A stretch of DNA of 14,861 nt from Bacteroidales bacterium (GCA_003557805.1 PWNY01000427.1:1-14861); one strand, 5' to 3'; shown: positions 6,722-14,323, numbered from the stretch's first letter. Numbers and translations: made by a program. Notes: generated from the letters alone by a model not told the origin.

Positions 6722-6739
6722 GGATTAATCAATTAATCC
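6722..6739 (+). promoter_or_regulatory. Near-perfect 18-bp palindrome before the ArsG-family gene
   Basis: GGATTAAT (6722-6729) and ATTAATCC (6732-6739) are perfect inverted arms separated by CA, in the 58-bp gap between the ArsF- and ArsG-family genes. A 2-nt loop is too tight for a full RNA hairpin, so a dimeric DNA-binding site is as plausible as an RNA structure. Confidence 0.4.
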
Positions 6740-6770
6740 CTCTTACAAACACATTCCTATATATTTTGTC

Positions 6771-7472
6771 ATGGAGGAATTACTTCAGAACTTAATGAGC
6801 AGTAGTTCACTGCCAATAGTAACTGCTTTTGTCCTGGGTCTTATGACTGCTATCAGCCCCTGTCCGCTTGCCACGAATATTACGGCAATCGGTTTTATCA
6901 GCAAAGATGTAAAGAACAAAAAAAGGGTATTTATGAACGGCCTGTATTATACAACAGGACGGGCTATAGCTTACACCCTGCTGGCGGTAGTTATTTTTAT
7001 AGGAGCTGACCAGTTTGAGATATCGGGTTGGTTTCAAAAATATGGTGAAAAAATTCTTGGGCCTCTGTTAATTGTAATTGGGGTGTTAATGCTGGATGTA
7101 TTAAGGATAAGGCTTCCGGGTTTTGACAGTTTCACCAGGGTGTTTCAGAATAGATCAAAATACGCATACTGGAATATATTGGCACTGGGTGCGGTGTTTG
7201 CTTTGGCATTCTGCCCATACAGTGGTGTGCTCTATTTTGGAATGTTGATCCCGATGACCGTAAGCAGTGCTTCCGGGTTATACTTGCCGGTTGTCTTTGC
7301 CATTGCCACCGCTATCCCCGTGATCATATTTGCATGGCTTATAGCCTATACAGTATCCGGTGTGGGGAAAGCCTACAATAAACTGAAAATATTCGAGACC
7401 TGGTTCAGGAAGATCATATCTGTTGTATTTATCGGTGTTGGCTTATATTATGTGGTAGTAATCTATTTGTAA
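6771..7472 (+). CDS. arsG: ArsG-family (CcdA/DsbD-like) membrane permease
   Basis: This 233-residue integral membrane protein has about six transmembrane segments in the CcdA/DsbD/LysE-like arrangement. It carries two membrane Cys-Pro motifs, ISPCPLATN (Cys31) and LAFCPYSGVLYFG (Cys148), at equivalent places in the first and fourth helices. In DsbD and CcdA this pair forms the disulfide that carries electrons across the inner membrane. The family name ArsG denotes an efflux permease for aromatic aminoarsenicals from arsEFG operons. Here the paired cysteines and the neighbouring cytosolic and exported CxxC proteins suggest electron transfer as an alternative or additional function. The ATG at 6771 is followed by a short cytosolic or periplasmic N-terminus (MEELLQNLMSS). 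Confidence 0.78.
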   Translation: MEELLQNLMSSSSLPIVTAFVLGLMTAISPCPLATNITAIGFISKDVKNKKRVFMNGLYYTTGRAIAYTLLAVVIFIGADQFEISGWFQKYGEKILGPLLIVIGVLMLDVLRIRLPGFDSFTRVFQNRSKYAYWNILALGAVFALAFCPYSGVLYFGMLIPMTVSSASGLYLPVVFAIATAIPVIIFAWLIAYTVSGVGKAYNKLKIFETWFRKIISVVFIGVGLYYVVVIYL

Positions 7473-7485
7473 TTTTTTTGAACAA

Positions 7486-7509
7486 ATAATTCGTCGTTTT
7501 ACGAAATAT
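7486..7509 (+). promoter_or_regulatory. ArsR-type operator 2, before the ArsP-type gene
   Basis: An inverted repeat with arms ATAATTCG (7486-7493) and CGAAATAT (7502-7509) and an 8-bp spacer has one mismatch. The innermost spacer pair (T7494/A7501) also matches, giving a perfect TTCGT-n6-ACGAA core. It has the same spacing and right arm as the element before arsR and ends 13 bp before the ATG at 7523. This suggests the ArsP-type gene has its own repressor-controlled promoter. Confidence 0.65.
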
Positions 7510-7522
7510 AAAACTGTTTTTA

Positions 7523-8842
7523 ATGGAGAAAACAAGGGAATTCAAAATACTTGCATGGATAATAGCAGTTTTTGTATTTGCATATTTTATGCCATTGGAA
7601 AGTGCAAGGTTCAGAGAGGCCATAATGGCCATGTTTGACCTAAGCAGGTGGTATGCACAGGAACACGTTATATTATGTCTGTTGCCTGCATTTTTTATCG
7701 CTGGCGTAATTGCCGTATTTGTCAGCCAGGGTGCGGTCATGAAATATTTTGGCGCCAGGGCTAAAAAATGGGTGGCCTATACGGTCGCTTCGGTATCGGG
7801 AACCATTCTGGCTGTTTGCAGCTGTACTATTTTACCTCTTTTTTCCAGCATACATAAACGTGGAGCGGGGCTGGGCCCGGCCATGGCATTTTTATATTCG
7901 GGCCCGGCAATAAACATCCTTGCAATTATTCTAACTGCCCGCATACTGGGTTTTGAGATGGGGGTAGCAAGGATTATCGGGGCTGTTGTCTTTGCCGTGG
8001 TCATTGGTTTATCCATGTCATTCATATACCGGAAAGAGGAAAAAGCAAAAAAGGAAGAACAATTGAATTTTCCGGAAGTTCCTGAAAAACGGCCCCTGTG
8101 GCAAACTGCCTTACATTTTTTCATTTTGGTGTTCATTTTGATCTTTGCCAACTGGGGAAAACCAGGTGAAGGTGTGGATAGTGGAGTATGGTACTGGGTT
8201 TGGTCAAACAAATGGTTTATAACAGCTGCCTTTGGCCTTTTGTTAATATACTCTCTTGTTGCCATTCTGAAACTCAAATGGCACTATGTTGCACTGGCCG
8301 CGGCTGTAACAGCTGTTACGGCGATAATAAGCTCATCCCCTCTAATAACAATGGTTGTCGGAATTGCCGGTCTTAGTGTTGTTACATTGACCGATAGAAG
8401 GGACCCTGATAACAGGGAGTGGACGATTTCCGCCTGGGGTTTTACAAAACAGATTCTTCCACTGCTGGCAATTGGGGTTATGGTCGCAGGCTTCCTGCTG
8501 GGATCTACACACGGAGATACAGCAATGGCGGGCATAATACCTAACGAATGGGTGGCACGGCTTGTTGGAGGAAACTCCCTTTTCGCCAACTTTTTTGCAT
8601 CTATTGTAGGGGCTTTTATGTACTTTGCCACTTTAACGGAGGTCCCTATATTACAAGGCCTGATCGCGGCAGGTATGGGCAAAGGGCCCGCATTGGCCCT
8701 GTTACTGGCCGGACCATCCCTGTCTTTACCTAATATGCTGGTTATCCGTGGTGTAATTGGAACAAAAAAGACATTGGTTTATGTTGGCCTGGTTGTGGTA
8801 ATTGCAACTATATCGGGTTTGATTTACGGAACCCTTTTCTAG
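7523..8842 (+). CDS. arsP: ArsP-type organoarsenical efflux permease (DUF318 family)
   Basis: The 439-residue protein is a polytopic permease of the ArsP_1/DUF318 family. The first repeat contains LAVCSCTILPLFSSIHKRGAGLGPAMAFLYSGPAINI (about residues 96-132), with Cys99 and Cys101 next to the conserved TxLPLF and SGPAINI motifs. The second repeat mirrors it with ATLTEVPILQGLIAAGMGKGPALALLLAGPSLSLPN. A charged cytosolic loop at about 169-192 separates the halves. ArsP proteins of this family export trivalent organoarsenicals such as roxarsone(III) and methylarsenite; this is family knowledge. It has its own operator and a 50-bp gap after the ArsG-family gene, so it may be transcribed both alone and by read-through. 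Other DUF318 permeases have unknown substrates, so specificity is inferred from context. Confidence 0.85.
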   Translation: MEKTREFKILAWIIAVFVFAYFMPLESARFREAIMAMFDLSRWYAQEHVILCLLPAFFIAGVIAVFVSQGAVMKYFGARAKKWVAYTVASVSGTILAVCSCTILPLFSSIHKRGAGLGPAMAFLYSGPAINILAIILTARILGFEMGVARIIGAVVFAVVIGLSMSFIYRKEEKAKKEEQLNFPEVPEKRPLWQTALHFFILVFILIFANWGKPGEGVDSGVWYWVWSNKWFITAAFGLLLIYSLVAILKLKWHYVALAAAVTAVTAIISSSPLITMVVGIAGLSVVTLTDRRDPDNREWTISAWGFTKQILPLLAIGVMVAGFLLGSTHGDTAMAGIIPNEWVARLVGGNSLFANFFASIVGAFMYFATLTEVPILQGLIAAGMGKGPALALLLAGPSLSLPNMLVIRGVIGTKKTLVYVGLVVVIATISGLIYGTLF

Positions 8843-8958
8843 ATTTTGTATACAGGGTACTTCAGTAATAACTAAAAAGATATTAAAACCCTACCTTTAT
8901 AAGGTTTATCTCAGTTATTATCGCTGCAGGAGCTTAATCCTCTTCTGCATTGTTGCAA

Positions 8959-8989
8959 TTGAAAAAACAGCATAAATATTTAAGGTTTG
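8959..8989 (+). promoter_or_regulatory. Candidate promoter for the HAD gene
   Basis: TTG at 8959-8961, 19 bp, then TAAGGTTTG at 8981-8989 resembles the Bacteroidota pair TTTG / TAnnTTTG, except that the -7 box has one extra base. It would start transcription about 10-15 bp before the ATG at 9010. Confidence 0.3.
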
Positions 8990-9009
8990 CCGGTATTAAA
9001 TGGTGAAAT

Positions 9010-9699
9010 ATGAAGAATATAAGAGTAATTGCTTTCGACGCTGATGATACCCTTTGGGTCAATGAACCCAATTACCGTAAAACAGAGGATAGGTTTTGTG
9101 AGCTTCTCAGTGGCTATATGCCAGCGGAGTCTGTGTCGGAAGAGCTTTTCAAAACAGAGATGGAGAACCTGCCTGTTTATGGTTACGGTGCAAAGGGTTT
9201 TATGTTATCCATGATAGAGACCCTGATAAGGGTAAGTGATGGCAAGGCCGGACTGGAGCTTATAGATCAGGTTATCAGCCTCGGGAAGGAACTTCTCAAA
9301 AAACCGGTGGAGGTCATGGAGGGTGTCAGGGATGTGCTCGAAAGGCTTAATGGTAACTACCGCCTTGTACTGGCCACAAAAGGCGACCTGCTGGACCAGG
9401 AGAGGAAACTTTCCTGGTCAGGACTGCAGGAGCACTTTCATCATATTGAGATAATGAGCGAGAAAAACACCCGCGGTTACAGGAAACTACTCAGGAATAT
9501 TGATTGCGAACCTGAATGCTTCCTGATGGTGGGAAACTCCCTTAAGTCGGATGTGATACCTGTACTTGAGCTTGGAGGCTATGCGGTTCATGTACCCTAC
9601 CATATTAACTGGGCCCACGAACTTGTGGATCAGGAAATTGACAACCCCAGGTTCCTGGAAGCAAAAAATATAAGTGAGTTACTGAAAATACTGCAATAA
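9010..9699 (+). CDS. HAD-superfamily phosphatase
   Basis: The four HAD motifs are visible. FDADDT gives nucleophile Asp10 and acid/base Asp12. LATKGD gives Thr123. A lysine near residue 152 (MSEKNTRGY) fits motif III. VGNSLKSDV (about 174-182) gives the final acidic residue Asp181. A helical cap of about 80 residues sits between motifs I and II (subclass I). The likely reaction is hydrolysis of a small phosphorylated metabolite in the cytosol; the substrate cannot be deduced. Its 229-residue length is normal for the family. It follows the arsenical cluster after a 167-bp gap with its own candidate promoter, so a link to arsenic resistance is unlikely. Confidence 0.85.
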   Translation: MKNIRVIAFDADDTLWVNEPNYRKTEDRFCELLSGYMPAESVSEELFKTEMENLPVYGYGAKGFMLSMIETLIRVSDGKAGLELIDQVISLGKELLKKPVEVMEGVRDVLERLNGNYRLVLATKGDLLDQERKLSWSGLQEHFHHIEIMSEKNTRGYRKLLRNIDCEPECFLMVGNSLKSDVIPVLELGGYAVHVPYHINWAHELVDQEIDNPRFLEAKNISELLKILQ

Positions 9700-9783
9700 A
9701 CAGCCCGTCTTACTGTTGCATTTTATTGCTTTGTAGAGCCAGGTTATAATTCACAGTTTATCTACCTGTTTAAACACAGATTT

Positions 9784-10461
9784 ATGAAGCCGGTATTCAT
9801 ATTCGGGATATTAGCTGTATCGGTATGGCTGGTATCGTGTGAAAAAGGTAACGGGTCAGGGCCTGATATATTTGACACCATAAAACCACTGGAGTATTTC
9901 CCTGCCTATCCCGGTTCTTTCTGGGTTTATGACAGCAATGATACTTTAAGGGCAGATACATACGAGATATATGTATACAATATAGCCGGATATGATGCTG
10001 AACCTGTATATGATACACTGGTTTTGCCCAGGCTTGTATTAAACGGGGTTTTTAACCCCGGTGACGCGTATGCATATGTGAAGGGGTACTCGATCACAAA
10101 ACCAGGTATGAGCAGTTACAGGGATCCTCCATTTAAAGAGCTGCTTTCACTGACCGAAGGTGCTGAGTTTATAATCGGTGGAGAGAGTTTCGGGCACAGG
10201 ATAGCAGGCAGGACAGTAAAGGTTGATACTGTGATCCATATCGGGACAACAATATATGAAAACGTTATAATGACCATTCATTTCGATTATGCATGTGTAT
10301 CATCAACCGGGGGGACTCCTGAAGAGTGCGCTACCCTGAGAGAGTATTATGCCAGGGACGTCGGTCTTATAAAGAGGGAAAGAAGGAATCACCCCCTGGA
10401 GGCTGAGTTTGTAAAAGATATTGAACTGGTGGAATTCAGTATAAACAGGTCTTTACCTTAA
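9784..10461 (+). CDS. Lipoprotein of unknown function
   Basis: The 225-residue product starts with a lipoprotein signal (MKPVFIFGILAVSVWLVSC), with a canonical LVSC lipobox and Cys19. A Gly/Ser-containing linker and a beta-rich, aromatic-rich mature domain follow. PAYPGSFWVYD and YYARDVGLIKRERR near the two ends resemble a recurring pattern in Bacteroidota lipoproteins, where 'G-x-x-W-x-Y' opens the domain and 'Y-Y-A-x-x-V-G-x-I-K' closes it. No catalytic motif was seen. It is probably exported and lipid-anchored in the envelope. The gap of 84 bp after the HAD gene leaves cotranscription open. Confidence 0.75.
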   Translation: MKPVFIFGILAVSVWLVSCEKGNGSGPDIFDTIKPLEYFPAYPGSFWVYDSNDTLRADTYEIYVYNIAGYDAEPVYDTLVLPRLVLNGVFNPGDAYAYVKGYSITKPGMSSYRDPPFKELLSLTEGAEFIIGGESFGHRIAGRTVKVDTVIHIGTTIYENVIMTIHFDYACVSSTGGTPEECATLREYYARDVGLIKRERRNHPLEAEFVKDIELVEFSINRSLP

Positions 10462-10475
10462 TTATTAGTGCTATT

Positions 10476-10520
10476 CCCGCAACAAGTACCTGCAGGAGAG
10501 GGTAATTGCCATATTGCGGG
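10476..10520 (+). terminator. Possible structured element after the lipoprotein gene
   Basis: A perfect 7-bp inverted repeat (CCCGCAA 10476-10482, TTGCGGG 10514-10520) encloses a smaller pair (TACC 10487-10490, GGTA 10501-10504). It starts 15 bp after the lipoprotein stop. No T tract follows, so Rho-independent termination is doubtful. It may be a 3'-end structure separating this gene from the MazG/DUF2075 pair. Confidence 0.3.
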
Positions 10521-10610
10521 ACAGGGAGACCTTCCCATGCTTCGTAAAAAGTGGTTTATCTCTTTTATAATAAGGCGCCTGCCTGGGATGCAATCTGATT
10601 TTAAAATATC

Positions 10611-10618
10611 TATATTTG
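10611..10618 (+). promoter_or_regulatory. Perfect -7 box for the mazG-like/DUF2075 operon
   Basis: TATATTTG matches TAnnTTTG exactly, 18 bp before the ATG at 10637. Transcription from it would begin just upstream of that ATG, so the in-frame TTG at 10616, which lies inside the box, is not the start. No good -33 TTTG was seen. Confidence 0.45.
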
Positions 10619-10636
10619 GTAAAAAATATCATTTCC

Positions 10637-10966
10637 ATGTCCGAGACCAGACAGATTATAGACGCCCTGCTTCGCTTCCGTGACGAGCGGGACTGGAAGC
10701 AGTTTCATAACCCAAAAGATCTTGCAATTGCCCTAAGCGTGGAGGCCGGGGAGCTACTTGAGCTTTTCCTGTGGAAAAAGCAAGACCAGGCCGAAAGGCT
10801 GAAGGTGAAGGAAGAACTGGCTGATGTATTTGCTTTTGCTTTTTTGCTTGCCGAAAAGTACGGCTTTGACGTAAAGGAGATTGTGCTGGATAAGCTCAGC
10901 TCGAACAGTGAGAAGTATCCGGTTGAAAAAGCAAAGGGTACGGCAAAAAAGTATAACGAGCTATGA
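10637..10966 (+). CDS. MazG-like nucleotide pyrophosphohydrolase
   Basis: This 109-residue all-alpha protein is of the MazG-like (RS21-C6/DCTPP1-type) family. The metal-binding motifs are E36-A-G-E39 within SVEAGELLELFLWKK and E60-L-A-D63 within VKEELADVFAFAFLLAEKYG. The ending SEKYPVEKAKGTAKKYNEL is a family hallmark. These enzymes hydrolyse (d)NTPs to NMP and pyrophosphate, often clearing modified or non-canonical nucleotides. The ATG at 10637 is chosen over a TTG at 10616 because of the -7 box and the family's N-terminus. Its stop overlaps the start of the DUF2075 gene by 4 bp (ATGA), so the two are translationally coupled and probably act in one process. Confidence 0.88.
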   Translation: MSETRQIIDALLRFRDERDWKQFHNPKDLAIALSVEAGELLELFLWKKQDQAERLKVKEELADVFAFAFLLAEKYGFDVKEIVLDKLSSNSEKYPVEKAKGTAKKYNEL

Positions 10967-12834
10967 TCGTTTACGCTTCAACGAAGGCAGGTTTTATTGA
11001 TGATGTCACCAACGCGAACATAGAGGATGTCATTCTCGATAACTACATGCAGAAGCTAAAGCGAAAAACCTCACCCTCAGAAGTTCAGTCATGGCGTGAA
11101 AGCCTGATGTATATGAACCTGGTGCTAATGGACCGGGATATCCCCGATGATGCCGGAATACTGGTTGAGTTCATGATCCCACAGTCATCCTTCAGGGTTG
11201 ACTTTATAATTACCGGGAACAACGAAAGCAGTGAGGAGCAGGTAATAATCATTGAACTTAAAAGGTGGTCAAATGCAACACTGACGGACAAGGACGGAGT
11301 AGTGCGTACCGCCTTTGGGGGCAGGCTTGCCGAAACAAGCCATCCCTCTTACCAGGCATGGTCATATGCAGCATTTCTCAGCAGCTACAATGAAACTATC
11401 CACACCGATGATATTAGTCTGGCACCATGTGCTTACCTTCATAACTACGAGGAGGATGACCAGATAACGAATGATTTCTATGAGCCCTACCTGACACGTG
11501 CCCCGCTCTTCTTAAAGCCTGACAGGCAAAAACTGCGTGAGTTTATTAAAAAGCATATAAGGACAGGCGACAGAACCGGGATCATGTACCGTATTGAGAA
11601 TGGAAAGATCAGGCCGTCAAAGGCGCTTGCCGACAGCCTTGTATCCATGCTCAAGGGTAATGAGGAGTTTATAATGATAGATGATCAGAAGCTGGTGTAT
11701 GAAGCGGCAATGGCAGGGGCAAGAAAGGCAGGTGGCGAACAGAAGAGTGTGATGATTGTTGAAGGGGGGCCGGGTACCGGCAAATCTGTTGTTGCCATAA
11801 ACCTACTGGTCGGGATAACAAAAGCAGGTCTCGTTGCCAAGTATATTACGAAGAATTCAGCACCACGTGAGGTATACAGGGCAATGCTGGCAGGGAACTT
11901 AAGGGGCAGCGACATCAGGTTTTTGTTTGATGGCTCAGGTTCGTTTCACCAGGCCGACAAAAACACCTTTGATGCCCTGGTAGTTGACGAGGCTCACCGG
12001 CTGAATGCACGTTCAGGTATATACAACCATATTGGGGAGAACCAGATAAAGGAACTTATTAATGCAAGCAGGTTCAGTGTCTTTTTTATCGATGAGGACC
12101 AGAAAATAAGTACAAGGGATATCGGGAGTGTTGATGAGATTTTAAAGTGGGCAGGCAGGTTCAATGCAAATGTCAGCCGGATGAGCCTAAAGGCCCAGTT
12201 CAGGTGCAAGGGTTCAAACGGCTACCTGGCATGGCTTGATAATACCCTTCAGATAAGGAAAACCGCCAATATCTATCTTGGCAGTGATGATTTTGAATTC
12301 ATTATCCTGGATAACCCTGCTGAGATGCGCGACAGGATATATGAACTTAACAGGGAGAACAACAAGGCCAGAATGCTTGCCGGGTATTGCTGGGATTGGG
12401 TAAGCAAGAGAAAGAGAAATGCTTACGACATTGTCTTTGAGGAGTTCGGGTTCCACCACCGCTGGAACCTGGCAAGTTATGGCATGCATTATATAATAGA
12501 CCCCGACTCTGTCAGCGAGATAGGATGTATCCATACCAGCCAGGGACTTGAGCTTGATCATGTCGGCGTAATAGTGGGTAAAGACATGGTTGCCCGTAAC
12601 GGTAAGATAATTACCGATTTCCGGGAAAGGGCCAGGACAGATAAATCCCTAAGCGGGATAGTGAAGATGCATAAGCAGGATCCTAAGTGTGCCAGTGACC
12701 TGGCCGGCAAACTTATCAAGAACACCTACCGTACATTGCTTACCCGTGGCATGAAAAGCTGCTGCGTCTATTTTACCGACCCGGAAACCAGGGAGTATTT
12801 TGAGGAGAGGACTGGGACCGGGGATTTGTTCTAA
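10963..12834 (+). CDS. DUF2075 nuclease-helicase fusion protein
   Basis: This 623-residue protein has two parts. The N-terminal region (about 1-200) has a PD-(D/E)XK-like core: Asp80 (FRVDFIIT) followed by Glu98-Leu-Lys100 (VIIIELKRW), with an upstream acidic Glu69. The C-terminal region is a superfamily 1 helicase of the DUF2075/Schlafen-group-3 type. It shows Walker A GGPGTGKS (268-275), Walker B VVDEAH (340-345), the FIDEDQ motif ending at Gln380, the FRCKGS arginine motif, IHTSQGLELDHVGVIVG, and the closing KNTYRTLLTRGMKSC. All helicase motifs appear intact, so it should be an active ATPase on nucleic acid. Nuclease activity is predicted from residues only. It overlaps the MazG-like gene by 4 bp. 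A role in defence or in RNA/DNA surveillance is an inference from domains and partner, not demonstrated. Confidence 0.88.
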   Translation: MIVYASTKAGFIDDVTNANIEDVILDNYMQKLKRKTSPSEVQSWRESLMYMNLVLMDRDIPDDAGILVEFMIPQSSFRVDFIITGNNESSEEQVIIIELKRWSNATLTDKDGVVRTAFGGRLAETSHPSYQAWSYAAFLSSYNETIHTDDISLAPCAYLHNYEEDDQITNDFYEPYLTRAPLFLKPDRQKLREFIKKHIRTGDRTGIMYRIENGKIRPSKALADSLVSMLKGNEEFIMIDDQKLVYEAAMAGARKAGGEQKSVMIVEGGPGTGKSVVAINLLVGITKAGLVAKYITKNSAPREVYRAMLAGNLRGSDIRFLFDGSGSFHQADKNTFDALVVDEAHRLNARSGIYNHIGENQIKELINASRFSVFFIDEDQKISTRDIGSVDEILKWAGRFNANVSRMSLKAQFRCKGSNGYLAWLDNTLQIRKTANIYLGSDDFEFIILDNPAEMRDRIYELNRENNKARMLAGYCWDWVSKRKRNAYDIVFEEFGFHHRWNLASYGMHYIIDPDSVSEIGCIHTSQGLELDHVGVIVGKDMVARNGKIITDFRERARTDKSLSGIVKMHKQDPKCASDLAGKLIKNTYRTLLTRGMKSCCVYFTDPETREYFEERTGTGDLF

Positions 12835-13369
12835 TATCAAAGAGAGACTGTCAGTTACTGTTGCTTAAAATGTTTTGCCTGACCGGGGGCTGAGAAGAAA
12901 ATGCAACATAGCAAAAACCAGGTGTCCCAACACCCCTGTTTAATGAAAGATCATTAACTTTCTGCATATTATTTAAGTTTACCAGCAGCCTGAGGGTGAT
13001 AAAAAATAAGGAGCAAGCTGACTGAAATTTTTTAAATTTTCCTGTTCCTTTTTCTCAGGGCCTTTGGCAGTCTTGCTTTTGAAGTCAGTGGTCTGCTTAC
13101 CTAAATGGCTGTAAAATAGGGATAGAAGACTTCAGGGCCAGGGCAAAAGATGAAGAACTTTAAAAAACCTGGAAAAAAGGTGCAGCTGTGTATTCAATGT
13201 TCAACGATATAAGTAGTGCAGGTGAAAGAAGGTTGAATAAAGCGAATGAGGATTTCGGTTTGGCTTCCGTTTAGTTCAGTAAAGTGCACTGTTAAGCTGT
13301 TTTTTTGATATTGAATAACACTTTAAATCTTACCTTTAAGGCAGTTCATTTGAATTCATCCTGGAAAGA
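12835..13369 (+). other. 535-bp gene-poor stretch
   Basis: No open frame with family-like content was found on either strand. A short hairpin (GGTGT 12921-12925, ACACC 12930-12934, followed by CCCTGTTT) lies about 90 bp after the DUF2075 stop and may help end that transcript. Near the right end, TTTG at 13304-13307 and TACCTTTA at 13331-13338 (one mismatch to TAnnTTTG) could be a promoter for the gene at 13370, although their 23-bp spacing is longer than the usual 19-21. The rest is AT-rich with no recognisable RNA gene, repeat array or gene remnant. Confidence 0.55.
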
Positions 13370-14323
13370 ATGAAAGATTGCAGAATAGCCTGCAGGTTGC
13401 TTTTGCTGTGGTTGCTGCTTGCAGCATATGTCACTGTTCATGAGGCTGGTCATGCCATCATGGCTGTTACTTTCGGGGCTGAGCTTAACTATTTCAGCAC
13501 GAACCTGCTTGACGCACGTGTTTTTTATGATGGCAGACTCACTTCCATTCAGACTGCAATCGTGTATGCCTCTGGTGCAGGCCTGCCAATGCTGTTATGG
13601 CTTATCTTCATTATAACTTCACCAACCAGGCCCGAAAGCAGGATCCTGGAATACATAAAGGTTTTTTCGATTGTGGTGCCTTTTTCCTTGCTCGCCTGGG
13701 TGGTCATTCCAATAATGTACATCAGGGGTAATGCCCCCGCAGGGGATGATGTTACAAAATTCATTTCCGCCTCGGGTGTTAATGCATTACTGGTATCGGT
13801 TTTCTCATTGGCACTGGTTATTACATCTTTCCTGATATGGAAAAAGAAAAATCCTGAGGCAAGAAAAGTTTTCTTTTTCAGGGATGCTCCATTTGCGGCC
13901 CGGAAAAGCATTGTAATCCTTTCGTTTTTCGCTGTTCTTTCCCTGGTGCTGATGACATTCCCGTGGGTCAACCATGCCGGGGCCACCCAGGGCAATGGAA
14001 CCCTGCTTTGCAGTACGGCCCTTGGGGGGCTTGAGGGTGAGTACGAGATGTGCAAGTTCTGGGTTGAGCCTGAACTGGACCCTGAGCAAATTTCGATTAT
14101 AATCACCCTGCAAAATGCTGCCGGGGAGCTGTTAAATCTTGAACTGGAGGATCCCCGGGGAGATTTTACGACGCTTGTCAACTACAGGGATTTTTCTGTA
14201 GGCAGTGGCAGACAATCTGTTAAACTTGACCTCCCGCCGGGTGAATACCGCGTCATGATGAATGCAATTGAAACAGAGGGCAGAATTGCAGTTTACCTTG
14301 AAAGGGATTTAGTGCAGCGGTAA
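13370..14323 (+). CDS. HEAGH membrane metalloprotease-like protein
   Basis: This 317-residue protein has about five hydrophobic segments (roughly 10-30, 62-83, 97-118, 131-155, 179-196) and a C-terminal soluble domain of about 120 residues. His24-Glu-Ala-Gly-His28 at the end of the first helix is a zinc-protease HExxH motif in the setting typical of M50/M50B-like proteins (TVHEAGHAIMAVTFGAEL). SGAGLP at 68-73 and GNAPAGDD at 120-127 could supply the second conserved patch and the third zinc ligand (Asp126 or Asp127). The C-terminal part (LEDPRGDF, LPPGEYRVMM) looks like a beta-sandwich. It may be an intramembrane or membrane-bound peptidase. No partner such as an anti-sigma factor lies nearby, so the substrate is unknown; an inactive relative is possible. 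Confidence 0.65.
   Translation: MKDCRIACRLLLLWLLLAAYVTVHEAGHAIMAVTFGAELNYFSTNLLDARVFYDGRLTSIQTAIVYASGAGLPMLLWLIFIITSPTRPESRILEYIKVFSIVVPFSLLAWVVIPIMYIRGNAPAGDDVTKFISASGVNALLVSVFSLALVITSFLIWKKKNPEARKVFFFRDAPFAARKSIVILSFFAVLSLVLMTFPWVNHAGATQGNGTLLCSTALGGLEGEYEMCKFWVEPELDPEQISIIITLQNAAGELLNLELEDPRGDFTTLVNYRDFSVGSGRQSVKLDLPPGEYRVMMNAIETEGRIAVYLERDLVQR

Noticed and set aside
7777..8277. Minus-strand open frame (166 codons) opposite the ArsP-type gene
   Set aside because: It is a shadow of a clear permease gene; the translated product has no recognisable domain or plausible promoter.
8886..8907. Hairpins AAACC/GGTTT and ACCTT/AAGGT after the ArsP-type gene
   Set aside because: The stems are only 5 bp and AT-rich, no T tract follows, and the two pairings exclude each other, so a terminator call is not justified.
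12919..12945. Minus-strand intrinsic terminator (hairpin then T run) in the 535-bp gap
   Set aside because: There is no minus-strand gene upstream for it to terminate; at most the hairpin serves the plus-strand DUF2075 transcript.
13085..13137. GAAGTC/GACTTC inverted pair and CAGGGCC direct repeats in the gene-poor stretch
   Set aside because: The copies are 6-7 bp long and widely spaced, which is expected by chance in 500 bp.
13549..14181. Long minus-strand open frame (210 codons) opposite the HEAGH protein
   Set aside because: It mirrors the reading frame of a better-supported membrane protein, has low-complexity Ser/Thr-rich content and shows no family motif.
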